Source: Halorubrum vacuolatum (GTDB lineage Archaea; Halobacteriota; Halobacteria; Halobacteriales; Haloferacaceae). From it: a stretch of 64,000 nucleotides of DNA. The notes under the pieces were generated by a model. The model ran no database searches. It saw only the letters and a program-made list of their open reading frames with translations, and was not told where the DNA came from. How positions within the stretch are numbered: the stretch's first letter is position 1; each line of letters opens with the position of its first letter. The translations under genes were made by a program, and so were the position numbers. Below are positions 16,993 through 25,269 of this stretch, in pieces. The DNA lies in assembly GCF_900188065.1 (NCBI RefSeq), contig NZ_FZNQ01000008.1, positions 62,001 through 126,000 of the forward strand. The letters run 5' to 3'.

Positions 16993-17532
16993 ATGGAACT
17001 TCCCACGCCGCAGGACCTACGCGAGCGGCGGACGAGCCTCGAACTGACACAGAGCGAACTCGCGGACGCAGCCGGCGTGTCACAGCCGCTCATCGCGCGG
17101 ATCGAAGGCGGCGACGTCGATCCGCGGCTCTCGACGCTCCGACGGATCGTCAACGCGTTGGAGGAGGCCGCGGGTGAGGTGATCCGGGCGACCGATCTGA
17201 TGAATCGAACGGTGATCAGCGTCGCCCCGGATGACTCCGTCCGCGCGGCGGTCGATCGCATGGAGGCGGAGGCGTACTCACAGCTCCCCGTCCTCCAGAA
17301 CGGCATTCCGGTCGGGTCGATCAGCCAAGGTGACGTGATCCATGCGGGCGAGAATGTCGGGAACCTCCCCGTAAGCGAAATCATGAGCGAGTCGTTCCCC
17401 ACCGTTGCGACCGACGCCACCGTCGATGAGATCCGCAACCTGCTGGATCATTATAAAGCCGTGATGGTCACCGACGGGGGCGAAACCGTCGGGATCATCA
17501 CCGAGGCCGACATCGCGGCTCACCTCTCTTAA
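16993..17532 (+). CDS. XRE-type regulator with two CBS domains
   Basis: This 179-residue protein has an N-terminal Cro/CI helix-turn-helix (about 5-60; LELTQSELADAAGVSQPLI) followed by a CBS pair (about 64-120 and 124-179; DLMNRTVISVAPDDSVRAA and IMSESFPTVATDATVDEI). CBS pairs bind adenosine-containing ligands, so it may sense energy state and control transcription. The architecture is common in archaea. A palindrome just before its start suggests autoregulation. Targets are unknown. Confidence 0.88.
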   Translation: MELPTPQDLRERRTSLELTQSELADAAGVSQPLIARIEGGDVDPRLSTLRRIVNALEEAAGEVIRATDLMNRTVISVAPDDSVRAAVDRMEAEAYSQLPVLQNGIPVGSISQGDVIHAGENVGNLPVSEIMSESFPTVATDATVDEIRNLLDHYKAVMVTDGGETVGIITEADIAAHLS

Positions 17533-17802
17533 ATACTACTGGAGCGGGTGATGATCCGGATTTGATGATGTATTGACGGTCTCGATCATCTCTGTTGGGG
17601 CCGATCCGCTCATATCCAGACTGAACGTTTATATCGGATACCGCGACCAGATCCTGCTGTGACCTGACGTAGGTCCGCGACGGCCGAGACGGGTGTGTGG
17701 CGCACCGTCGCGGGGACGACGAGCGCCGCCTGTTCGCTACACCCTCGCTGACCGGTTCCGGGTCCGTATCGATATCAACCGCTCACAGCCCCGGATAACC
17801 GC
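17533..17802. other. 270-bp convergent intergenic region
   Basis: The region separates the XRE-CBS gene and purM, which converge. It holds a box A-like GTTTATATC near 17627 on the plus strand with no credible ORF after it, so a small RNA cannot be excluded. TGATGAT occurs twice (around 17551 and 17564) but without a convincing C/D-box arrangement. Confidence 0.4.
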
Positions 17803-18783
17803 TCACAGCTCCAACCCGCGGATCGACACCCCGTCCCCTTTCTCGACGTGGCCGATCACGCGGCCGTCGGTCGCCGTCGCGAGCGCTGCCGCTTGTTCAG
17901 GATCCAACGCCGCGACGAAACCGGTTCCCATGTTGAACGTCCGGTGCATCTCCTCGGCCGGAACGTTCCCGACCTCCGCGATAAATTCGAATACCGGCTG
18001 TACCTCCCACGGCTCGTCGATCACGTATCGGTTTGCACCCAGCCGTTCGAGGTTGCTCCACCCGCCGCCGGTGACGTGGGCGGCCCCGCGAACGCCGTGT
18101 TCGCGCATCGGGTCGAGGAGGTCGGTGTAGATCCGGGTCGGCTCCAGCAGGGCCTCCCCAAGCGTCTCATAGCCCTCGAACGGCGCGGGGTCGGTGTAGC
18201 CGCCGGCACGGGTGACCGCCTCCCGGGCGAGCGTCAACCCGTTCGAGTGGATCCCCGAGGAGCGCCAGCCGACGAGCGCGTCACCGGGTCGGGACGTGCC
18301 GTCGAAGATCGCGTCCTTGGCCGCGAGCCCCGCGCAGGTTCCGGCGAGATCGAGCCCGCGGACGACCTCCGGCATCACCGCGGTCTCCCCGCCGACGAGT
18401 TCGACGTCCGCCAGCTCGGCACCCCGTGCGAGCCCCTCGCCGACCTGCTCGGCGAAGCGTTCGTCCGGTTCATCGACCGCCAAATAGTCGACGAACGCGA
18501 CCGGGCGGACGCCCGCGGCGACGAGATCGTTGACGTTCATCGCCATACAGTCGATCCCGACGGTCGAGTAATCCTCGAGCGCCTCGGCGACGAGGAGCTT
18601 CGTGCCGACGCCGTCGGTCGCGAGCGCGAGATATCGGTCGCCGATATCGAGTAAGCCGGCGTAGTCGCCCTCGGCCTCGCCGACCGCTCCGATCAGCGCC
18701 GCCGTCGCCGCCTCGCTCGCGTCGATATCGACGCCTGCGGCCGCGTAGGTGAGCTCCTCGTCATCGTCGTCGCCCTGTGTCAT
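17803..18783 (-). CDS. purM: Phosphoribosylformylglycinamidine cyclo-ligase
   Basis: This 326-residue AIR synthetase performs the ATP-dependent ring closure at step five of purine synthesis. It shows the PurM signature: LTYAAAGVDIDA at the N-terminus, LATDGVGTKLLVAEAL, GIDCMAMNVNDLVAAGVRP and VGGETAVMPEVV. The C-terminal part has AHVTGGGWSNLERLGAN and TFNMGTGFVAAL. No N-terminal extension. It appears monocistronic. Confidence 0.95.
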   Translation of the reverse strand: MTQGDDDDEELTYAAAGVDIDASEAATAALIGAVGEAEGDYAGLLDIGDRYLALATDGVGTKLLVAEALEDYSTVGIDCMAMNVNDLVAAGVRPVAFVDYLAVDEPDERFAEQVGEGLARGAELADVELVGGETAVMPEVVRGLDLAGTCAGLAAKDAIFDGTSRPGDALVGWRSSGIHSNGLTLAREAVTRAGGYTDPAPFEGYETLGEALLEPTRIYTDLLDPMREHGVRGAAHVTGGGWSNLERLGANRYVIDEPWEVQPVFEFIAEVGNVPAEEMHRTFNMGTGFVAALDPEQAAALATATDGRVIGHVEKGDGVSIRGLEL

Positions 18784-18842
18784 GTCTCACAGAGGGACGC
18801 CCGTAAGGCAAAAACGCACCGTTCCGGGCGAGCGTCGACACC

Positions 18843-19511
18843 TCAGAAGGGGCCGCCGAAGCCGAACCCGAAGAGGAAGACGAGCGTGAACGCGATCACC
18901 GCGGAGGGGACGAAGGTCAGAGCCCAGACAGTTTTGCTCCAGCCGATCACGGTCTTCCCGTCGAGCGGGCCGTACGGGATCAGGTTGAACGCGGCGAGAA
19001 AGAGGTTGATCGCGATCCCGCGCTCGCCGATGAGCACCACGATGGGGCTCCCGATCAGGAGGCCGATGACGAACACCGGCACGAAGACGACGGTCAAAAG
19101 CAGGTTGACGACGGGGCCTGCAAGGGCGATGTGGCCGTGCTCCCGGTCGGTGAGCCGACCACGGTGGTGGACCGCACCGGGTGCGGCGAAGATGAACCCC
19201 AACAGGGCGGTCATTACGGCGAGAAACAACATCCCGTTGTCCGCTCGAAACTCCGCGATCTGGTCGTAGTGAACCGCGACGACCTTGTGAGCGACTTCGT
19301 GTAGCAGGAAGGCGATCCCCGCCGTGACCAGGCTCACCACGAGCGGTACGACGAGGCCGGCCGCCAGCAGCCGATCGAAGCCGGCCGTCCCGCCGACGAA
19401 AAACAGCATGAATGCGACGCCGAGCGCGACCCAGGCGATGAGGAGGTCTCGCAGTTCCGTTCCACTGAAATAGAGGCCAGCGATCCGTCGACCGCGAATC
19501 GTTTCACTCAT
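18843..19511 (-). CDS. Site-2 protease-like M50 metallopeptidase
   Basis: This 222-residue membrane protein has the zinc motif HEVAH at 71-75 in a transmembrane helix and the second metal-binding region NLIPYGPLDGKTVIGW near 180. Five or six hydrophobic segments are visible (about 24-42, 48-76, 94-115, 126-155, 195-222). M50 family proteins cut transmembrane substrates in regulated proteolysis. It lies 6 bp downstream of the TraB-family gene, so the two probably form a membrane-proteolysis or stress operon. No substrate can be inferred. Confidence 0.87.
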   Translation of the reverse strand: MSETIRGRRIAGLYFSGTELRDLLIAWVALGVAFMLFFVGGTAGFDRLLAAGLVVPLVVSLVTAGIAFLLHEVAHKVVAVHYDQIAEFRADNGMLFLAVMTALLGFIFAAPGAVHHRGRLTDREHGHIALAGPVVNLLLTVVFVPVFVIGLLIGSPIVVLIGERGIAINLFLAAFNLIPYGPLDGKTVIGWSKTVWALTFVPSAVIAFTLVFLFGFGFGGPF

Positions 19512-19517
19512 GATTTT

Positions 19518-21257
19518 TCAAAGCATCGTCAGCAGTCCACGGATCAGGTCCGCGCTGTTCCGTGCGCCCTGTATCATCAGTCGGGAGACCTCGTCGACGC
19601 CGCCGATCTCCGCGCCGAACATCGCCGGGATGACGTAGACGGCGAAGAGGAAGCTGGCGACCATGCTCCCGAGGTTCGTCATCGCGACCACGACGATCAG
19701 TTTGAACAAGGGGACATCGAGCATCGCCGAGACGAGTTCGCCCGGCGGTTTCGTCTCATCGGAAAGCAGCTCGTTGAGCGTGCCGATATCGCCGACGTTC
19801 ACCGTGAGGTTCCGGAGTTCGACGTAGCCGGCGAACCACCCGGGCGCCAACATGGGGTTGATCGAGGTCATCCATGCCACGGCACCCCCGACGCTCGCGG
19901 ACGACCATCGGGCGCCCGCGACCTTCGCGAACGAGAACGCGAAGAAGGCGTTGATCAGGAACCACGCGCCGAAGAGGCGAAGCAGGAAGCCGTCGCGAAC
20001 GCCCGCCATCGCGAGGAGGACGAAGAACGTCACGAACGCGACCAGGATGAGGTAGCCGATCGCCTTCAGCCAGGGGAATCGACGGCCGCTCTCGCGGCCG
20101 GTGAGGTCCGCGACCGGTGGAAGCGTCTCGGGGTTCGCGAGGTATCGTTCGATCCCGGCACGATGGCCCGCACCGACGACGGCGACCACGTCGTAGCCGG
20201 CGTTTGTAAGCGCGACGAGGCGGTGTGCGATGAACGCGTCCCGTTCGTCGATGAGGGCCTCGGCGCCGCCCGGGGAGAACTGCCGAAACTCCTCCATCAT
20301 CATGGTGACGACGTCGGCGTCGGTGAGCTGGTCTATGTCGAGGTCCTCGATCCCGCCGTACTCGCTCGGTTCCCGGCCGCCGAAGAGACCGATCGCCCCC
20401 GCGGCCGCCAAGCCGGCGATGAGGCCGAGGCCGATCCCGAGCCCGAGGCTGCCGATCGCCCGGACGGTGAACCCGCCGAGATAGGTCGTCACGACGCCGT
20501 CGCCGACGCCCGTCGCGGCGACGGCGACGCCGCTTCCCAAGCCGAGCCCGACCGCCGCATAGAGGCGACCGTCGGGCGAGAGTCCGGCCTTCCCGATTGT
20601 GTCAACGACGAACGCGACGATCACGGCGGTCAGGACGCCGGCGGTCACGCTCGTCAAAAGCGGCTCGGAGACCCCGAGCGAACCACCGAAGAGGCCGATC
20701 GCGGGCCCGAGAACGATCCCGACGAACAGTCCGGCAACGATCCCGACGACCCGTGAGTCCGTGACGCCGAACGCCAACCCGCCGACCATCCGGAGCTTCT
20801 CGGTGATCGTCATTCGGGCCCAGAAGCGCTGGATGGTCGTCTGAATGTCGCGGTCGACGAGCGCGACGTCGATCCCGAGTTCTTCCGCGACGTCGATGGC
20901 GGCCTGCATGTCCGCCCCCGGCTCGATGTCGAACCGCTCGCCGAGCTGTGTCTGGACGTAGGACAACATCCAGTAGGCGAGGAACTGAAAGACCGTGTTT
21001 CCCTTCAGCAGATCGCTCGCATCGAGGTCCTCGGGGGCTTCCCCCTGCATCTGTCGATATCTCCCCTCGTCGAGTTCGACGGCGACGACGTCCGGTCGCT
21101 CGCTGGTGATCGTCGACTCAACCTCCTCGACGGAGCGCTCGGAGACGTGTGCCGTCCCGACGACGGTCACCGTTCCGGGCTCGCGGGCCGTGGCGGCTCC
21201 ATCGACGGAGGTGCCCCTCGTCGATGCACCGCCCGCGTTCCCGGACGTCTCGGTCAT
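19518..21257 (-). CDS. TraB/PrgY family membrane protein
   Basis: This 579-residue protein has an N-terminal TraB domain (about 27-390), starting with VVGTAHVSERSVEEVE and VAVELDEGRYRQM and including VVAVVGAGHRAGIERYL. This is interrupted and followed by many hydrophobic segments (about 165-290 and 405-579). TraB/GumN/Tiki-like domains are thought to be metallopeptidases; PrgY reduces pheromone activity in Enterococcus. The role in archaea is unknown. Co-transcription with the M50 protease supports a proteolytic or quality-control role. Confidence 0.87.
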   Translation of the reverse strand: MTETSGNAGGASTRGTSVDGAATAREPGTVTVVGTAHVSERSVEEVESTITSERPDVVAVELDEGRYRQMQGEAPEDLDASDLLKGNTVFQFLAYWMLSYVQTQLGERFDIEPGADMQAAIDVAEELGIDVALVDRDIQTTIQRFWARMTITEKLRMVGGLAFGVTDSRVVGIVAGLFVGIVLGPAIGLFGGSLGVSEPLLTSVTAGVLTAVIVAFVVDTIGKAGLSPDGRLYAAVGLGLGSGVAVAATGVGDGVVTTYLGGFTVRAIGSLGLGIGLGLIAGLAAAGAIGLFGGREPSEYGGIEDLDIDQLTDADVVTMMMEEFRQFSPGGAEALIDERDAFIAHRLVALTNAGYDVVAVVGAGHRAGIERYLANPETLPPVADLTGRESGRRFPWLKAIGYLILVAFVTFFVLLAMAGVRDGFLLRLFGAWFLINAFFAFSFAKVAGARWSSASVGGAVAWMTSINPMLAPGWFAGYVELRNLTVNVGDIGTLNELLSDETKPPGELVSAMLDVPLFKLIVVVAMTNLGSMVASFLFAVYVIPAMFGAEIGGVDEVSRLMIQGARNSADLIRGLLTML

Positions 21258-21346
21258 TATCCATCCATACTGCTCGCCCGCGTTTAGGGCTTGTGAGTCC
21301 AGGCGATCGGGGACAGCTATTCATGCCGTCGTAACGATGTTTGTCT

Positions 21347-21784
21347 ATGGAACACGAAGCGGAGGTCATCGGCGTTGGGGCCGGATCCGCACCGGGTGGT
21401 GATATTCCGGCCGTCGTACTCTCCGTTCGCGACGAATACGTCCCGATCTTCGTGAGCGGCGACCAGGCTCGCTCAATCGGTACGGTCTTGGAAGGCGAGC
21501 CCTTCGATCGGCCCCTCACCCACGACCTGCTCGTCGAGATACTCACCGAGTTCGGGGGCGCGATCGACCGCGTTCGGATCGATGACCTCTCGGATGGCAC
21601 GTTCTATGCGAAGATCGACGCCGAGCGCTACGAGGACGGGCGTCCAGAACGGTTCGTCTTCGATGCACGTCCGTCCGACGCTCTCGCGCTCGCCGTCAGG
21701 GTCGACTGTCCGATCGTCGTCAGCGACGACGTCATCGAGGAGGCGGGCCGCCCGCCCGATTCGATCCGGTTCGGCGATGGGTGA
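21347..21784 (+). CDS. Bifunctional nuclease (DUF151) domain protein
   Basis: This 145-residue BFN-domain protein is recognised from DEYVPIFVSGDQARSIGTVLEGEPFDRPLTHDLL and FDARPSDALALAVRVDCPI. Family members in plants and Thermotoga have nuclease-like folds, with activity shown for few of them. ATG 21347 is chosen over TTG 21341 because it fits usual haloarchaeal starts. It is divergent from the TraB gene, with a 90-bp shared promoter region. Confidence 0.87.
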   Translation: MEHEAEVIGVGAGSAPGGDIPAVVLSVRDEYVPIFVSGDQARSIGTVLEGEPFDRPLTHDLLVEILTEFGGAIDRVRIDDLSDGTFYAKIDAERYEDGRPERFVFDARPSDALALAVRVDCPIVVSDDVIEEAGRPPDSIRFGDG

Positions 21785-21879
21785 GAAGTAGACGGGAAAC
21801 GGCAACCTCGGGACCGATCCCGTCGATTCCATAGGGTGGCTTCCCGCGGTTTCAAGTCGATCGGTGCGTGGAGACGGTT

Positions 21880-22377
21880 ATGAGCGAGAGCGCAACGCTC
21901 GCGGATTCATACACGGAGATGACGGAGCTGTTGTTCCCGAACGAGACGAACAACCTCGGACGGGCGTTGGGTGGCACCGTGCTCCATTGGATGGACATCT
22001 GTGGCGCCATCGCCGGGATGCGCTTTTCGAACCGTCAGGTGGTCACCGCGTCGATGGACCACGTCGATTTCATCGGCCCGATCGAGATGGGCGAGGTCGT
22101 CGTGATACAGGGATACGTCTTCGACACCGGTCGGACGAGCCTCGAGATCAAAGTCGACGTCCACGCGGAGGATCCTAAAGCCGACGAACGACGACGGACG
22201 ACGACCTCGTATTTCACCTTCGTCGCCCTCGATTCGGCGGGCTCTCCGACCCCCGTTCCCGAGATGGACTGTCCTACGGCCGATGAGGAGCTGCTCAGGC
22301 GGGAGGCGATCGACGGTCGTCGCGCGCAGCTCCGTGACGTGATCGAGCGATACGACGTCACCGTCCCGCGTGAGTGA
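21880..22377 (+). CDS. Acyl-CoA thioesterase (hotdog fold)
   Basis: This 165-residue single-hotdog thioesterase of the YciA/BACH type hydrolyses acyl-CoA. LGRALGGTVLHWMDICGAIAG around 28-48 contains the characteristic catalytic region (N/D position on the hotdog helix), and VTASMDHVDFIGPIEMGEVV follows. ATG 21880 is preferred to GTG 21868 because the domain starts soon after. It ends before a 380-bp structured intergenic stretch. Substrate is unknown. Confidence 0.88.
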   Translation: MSESATLADSYTEMTELLFPNETNNLGRALGGTVLHWMDICGAIAGMRFSNRQVVTASMDHVDFIGPIEMGEVVVIQGYVFDTGRTSLEIKVDVHAEDPKADERRRTTTSYFTFVALDSAGSPTPVPEMDCPTADEELLRREAIDGRRAQLRDVIERYDVTVPRE

Positions 22378-22458
22378 TCGCCGAGTATCCTCGTCCCGCG
22401 CGAGCGACCTCCGCTCGCCCGGTGCTGTGGCCGTTCGGGACCGTTTCGGTCGAATGAC

Positions 22459-22769
22459 TTATAATCAAATGACACGTACTCGCACGGTGCCGGGGTGCCC
22501 GTACACCGGCGATCGTTCGGGCCGTTCGGTCCGAACCGACGGTGCTGCCCGGCCCGTCGTTCGTGACCCTTCGGGGTCACGCTCCCGCCTACTTGGACGG
22601 GATCGCTCTCCCACGGCCTGCCCGGACGCTGGAGGGCACGCGGAAACCAGAGGCGACCGTTTTGCCCGGACGGTCGCCTCGAGCCGGCGTCACCCGGCCT
22701 GCCCGACGGGTGGCGCCCGCCTCTGTTTCACACGTATTTGCGTCGGAAGCCCACGACTTCAGTCGTGGG
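22459..22769 (+). ncRNA. Candidate structured RNA ending in an IS200/IS605-type hairpin
   Basis: After a box A-like TTATAA at 22459-22464, about 280 bases of GC-rich DNA contain three strong hairpins and no credible ORF. Hairpin 1: GTGACCC 22563-22569, GGGTCAC 22574-22580 with a TTCG loop. Hairpin 2: AGGCGACCGT 22651-22660, ACGGTCGCCT 22670-22679. Hairpin 3: CCCACGAC 22750-22757, GTCGTGGG 22762-22769. The last resembles haloarchaeal IS200/IS605 right ends. GAAACCAGAGG (22643-22653) also occurs at the same side of the tnpB right end at 1894-1904. It may be a solo right end, a decayed element or an omega-RNA-like transcript. Confidence 0.4.
22750..22769 (+). repeat. IS200/IS605-like terminal palindrome
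   Basis: A perfect 8-bp stem (CCCACGAC/GTCGTGGG) with loop TTCA, preceded by GAAG and followed by TCGATGACC. Palindromes of this form mark right ends of IS200/IS605 (IS1341-type) elements and their non-autonomous derivatives in haloarchaea. It overlaps the last codons of the convergent DUF123 gene. Confidence 0.6.
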
Positions 22770-23217
22770 TCGATGACCGACCCGCGGCCAGTCTATGTGT
22801 TCGCCGGACCTGCTCGGTCACCGCCGTGAGGGTCGCACCACTCGCCAGATGTGACCGACAGCCGCAGTCGGAAGCGCCAAACCCCTCCACCGGTCCGGCC
22901 GGGAGCCGCCCGGCGACCGCGCACTCGATATCGACGCCACGGCTCTTCGTCACGTCGACGATCCGCGTGTCCGGATGTCCGAGCAGGTAATCGATGTGCC
23001 AGTGTCGAACCGCGTGTTCGCCGGCGTCGATGCGCCGATGACGGTCGACGCGTGAGAATCCGCCCGAGCCGAGTGCGCTGCCCGTGTACGCATATGCGCC
23101 GACCGGAAGGTCGACCGGTCCGAGCGCCCCGACGTCCAGAGTGATCGGCTTCGGGAGATCGATCACGAGGGTGTATGTCCCCCCGACGGGTTCCTCACGT
23201 CGGTCCCCCCGCGTCAT
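22759..23217 (-). CDS. DUF123 (GIY-YIG-like) domain protein
   Basis: This 152-residue protein matches DUF123, a GIY-YIG-like nuclease domain found alone or fused to endonuclease III in archaea. Features include GTYTLVIDLPKPI, LPVGAYAYTGSALG (the GxYxYTGSA core), HRRIDAGEHAVRHWHIDYLL and GFGASDCGCRSHL. The last residues (SSTHD) and stop are encoded inside the transposon-like palindrome at 22750-22769, so the natural C-terminus may have been altered by insertion. The start overlaps the upstream DCC gene by 4 nt. Confidence 0.84.
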   Translation of the reverse strand: MTRGDRREEPVGGTYTLVIDLPKPITLDVGALGPVDLPVGAYAYTGSALGSGGFSRVDRHRRIDAGEHAVRHWHIDYLLGHPDTRIVDVTKSRGVDIECAVAGRLPAGPVEGFGASDCGCRSHLASGATLTAVTEQVRRTHRLAAGRSSTHD

Positions 23218-23648
23218 GCCATCGGTTCTGGCGGGTCGCTGGCGGCCGCACGGAGATCACCGATCAGGTCGCGGGCATCCGGGGTAAGCGCATAGGTCTC
23301 GTGGTACGCATCCGGATCACGGCCTCGTCCCGAGAGGGTCCCGACCACGTCGGCGATCCGATCGTAGTTGTCCCGAACCAGGCCACCGACGATGCCCGGG
23401 GTGCCGGCACGCGTCGCGAGCTCCTCGGCGGCCGCCCCTCCGGCGTACACCCGTCCCTCGCGCGGATCGATGAGGACCATCGCGAACGGGCGAGCCCCGA
23501 ACTGGGCGTCGAGGAAGGGACCGACCGGATCGGCCTCCCACGGGACCGCGACGACGCCCTCCAGCCGACGAAGCGCGACCGCCGCGATCGAACAGTACGG
23601 GCAGTCGCCGTCGAAGATCAACACCGGTGAATTAGCGTCCTCCACCAT
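23214..23648 (-). CDS. DCC-family (DUF393) thiol-disulfide oxidoreductase-like protein
   Basis: This 144-residue protein starts with LIFDGDCPYCSIAAVAL, where FDGDCPYC carries the DxxC redox-like motif that defines the family (C17 and C20). The remainder fits a small thioredoxin-like fold. Family function is poorly known. It overlaps the DUF123 gene (ATGA), indicating an operon. Confidence 0.87.
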   Translation of the reverse strand: MVEDANSPVLIFDGDCPYCSIAAVALRRLEGVVAVPWEADPVGPFLDAQFGARPFAMVLIDPREGRVYAGGAAAEELATRAGTPGIVGGLVRDNYDRIADVVGTLSGRGRDPDAYHETYALTPDARDLIGDLRAAASDPPEPMA

Positions 23649-23733
23649 GAACGAGCTACGTTCCGCGTCGGTTTAAGCGGTCGCTCGCTGGCTCGTGTGA
23701 GACGGGTGCAGTTCACTGACCGTTCCGTCCCGA

Positions 23734-24018
23734 TCAGTGCGAGTGACCGAGCGCTTCTTGCAGCGACTGGCCGAACCGCTCCTCGAAGAGTTCCTCCGCG
23801 GTCTCGTTCATCTCGACGAGATCCTCGGGCACGTCACCGTGGCCGTGGTGGACGATCACGTGCGCCTGCTGTGCCATCGCCTGGAGGATCACGTCGGTGA
23901 TCACGCGGGTCGACGACTCACCCTGCTCGGTGAGCACATCGGCGAGTCCGGCGGGCAGTTCGACGGTATCCTCGTCGCCATCGGGTCCAGTCACGGTGTA
24001 GGTCTCGGTTTCTCCCAT
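23734..24018 (-). CDS. Conserved small haloarchaeal protein
   Basis: This 94-residue acidic protein contains TVTGPDGDEDTVELPAGLADVL, a helical middle and HVIVHHGHGD, and ends in GHSH. The histidines could bind metal. I recognise it as a type of small protein widespread in haloarchaea but cannot name a function. It is monocistronic and lies between the DCC and zinc-transporter genes. Confidence 0.7.
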   Translation of the reverse strand: MGETETYTVTGPDGDEDTVELPAGLADVLTEQGESSTRVITDVILQAMAQQAHVIVHHGHGDVPEDLVEMNETAEELFEERFGQSLQEALGHSH

Positions 24019-24132
24019 GCTCCTGCCTCGAGACGCGAACGTAAGAGTCCGTGGGAATCGCGTGCGTTTGCCGGCCGGTCCGTGAGTCGCGTCGTCCCGT
24101 TCCGCTCTTTTTTCCTCAGCGGACCACCGTGC

Positions 24133-25269
24133 TCAGTGCATCGACAGCGACGTGGATCGATCGGAGGCCGCGACCGCGACGAGGTAAATCGCGATGGCGA
24201 TGACGATGATCGACCCACCCGGCGGGAGGCTCGCGCCGATGGAGACGGCAAGCCCGCCGAGGACGGCGACCTGTCCGACGAGCACCGAGAGGTACAACGT
24301 TTCCCGAAAGCTCCGGGCGACCTGTGAGGCGGCGGCGACCGGGATAACGAGCAGCCCGGCGACGAGGATGACCCCGAGGATCTGCATCGCGCCGACGACG
24401 ACCGTCGCGGTCATCACGATGAGCAGGGCGTTGTATCGGTCCACGTTCAGTCGGGCGACGTGTGCGGCGCGTTCATCGAAGGTGATGAACAGGAACTGTT
24501 TGTAGTTGTAGATCACGAGCGCGACGACGACGACCGACAACACGGCTACGAGCCGCGCGCCGGTCGCCGTGACGATCGCGAGGCTCCCGAAGAGGAAGTC
24601 CTCGATGTCGATGGCGATGGCGACGAAATCGCGGCTCCAGCTGATCACGAGCGTTCCGACGGCGAAGCTGCCGGTGAGGACGATGGCGATCGGCACGTCG
24701 CCGTAGCTGTCGGTTCGGTCGGTGAGCCACTGCAGCCCGAGGGCGCTCGCGGCGCTCACGACCAACGCGACGAGAAGCAACGTTCCGCTCGATCCGAACA
24801 GCGCGACCGCCCCCCCAGCGAGGCCGGCACCGAGCGCGACGAACAACATCCCGAACGCGACCCCGGCGAACGCCGTATGCGCCAGCGTTTCGCCGATGAG
24901 CGCCATCTGCCGATGGACGAGGAACGCGCCGACGACGGGGCCAACGATCCCGATCAACACCCCGGTCGCCGCCGCACGCCAGACGAACGGGTGCCGAAAG
25001 ACGTTCGTTCCGAGATAGAAGTCGGCCCACGCCCCGAGCGTGAGCACGCCGGCGAACCACGACCCGGCGAGCGATCCGATCGCGCCGGGTGCCGCACGGA
25101 GCCAGTCGAGCGCGATGAACGCGAGCATTCCGACGGCGAGGGTGCCGACGAGGCCGATGCCGACCAGTTCGGCTCCCTCCCGTATCCATGGCGCCCGTCC
25201 CGATCTCGTGTCCTCGGTAGGTTCCCCGTCGAGCTGCGGGTCGGCCTCCGTGTGTCGATCCGTGCTCAT
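24133..25269 (-). CDS. znuB: Zinc-type ABC transporter permease
   Basis: This 378-residue ABC-3 family permease for Zn or Mn has about nine hydrophobic segments. The segment VHRQMALIGETLAHTAFAGVAFG is a family signature that contacts the ATPase. The start is ATG 25269 (MSTDRHTEADPQ), giving a 4-nt overlap with the ATPase gene; the long acidic N-terminus before the first membrane segment (about residue 33) is a haloarchaeal feature. It forms an importer with the two upstream genes. Confidence 0.9.
   Translation of the reverse strand: MSTDRHTEADPQLDGEPTEDTRSGRAPWIREGAELVGIGLVGTLAVGMLAFIALDWLRAAPGAIGSLAGSWFAGVLTLGAWADFYLGTNVFRHPFVWRAAATGVLIGIVGPVVGAFLVHRQMALIGETLAHTAFAGVAFGMLFVALGAGLAGGAVALFGSSGTLLLVALVVSAASALGLQWLTDRTDSYGDVPIAIVLTGSFAVGTLVISWSRDFVAIAIDIEDFLFGSLAIVTATGARLVAVLSVVVVALVIYNYKQFLFITFDERAAHVARLNVDRYNALLIVMTATVVVGAMQILGVILVAGLLVIPVAAASQVARSFRETLYLSVLVGQVAVLGGLAVSIGASLPPGGSIIVIAIAIYLVAVAASDRSTSLSMH

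Noticed and set aside
17551-17630. C/D box small RNA suggested by TGATGAT motifs
   Set aside because: The D-box motifs and spacing do not form a convincing pair of C/D and C'/D' boxes.
22480-22750. SRP (7S) RNA or RNase P RNA
   Set aside because: Expected conserved segments (SRP helix 8 GGAAG-type loop and Alu-domain UGUAAC; RNase P GAGGAAAG and ACAGAAA motifs) were not found on either strand.
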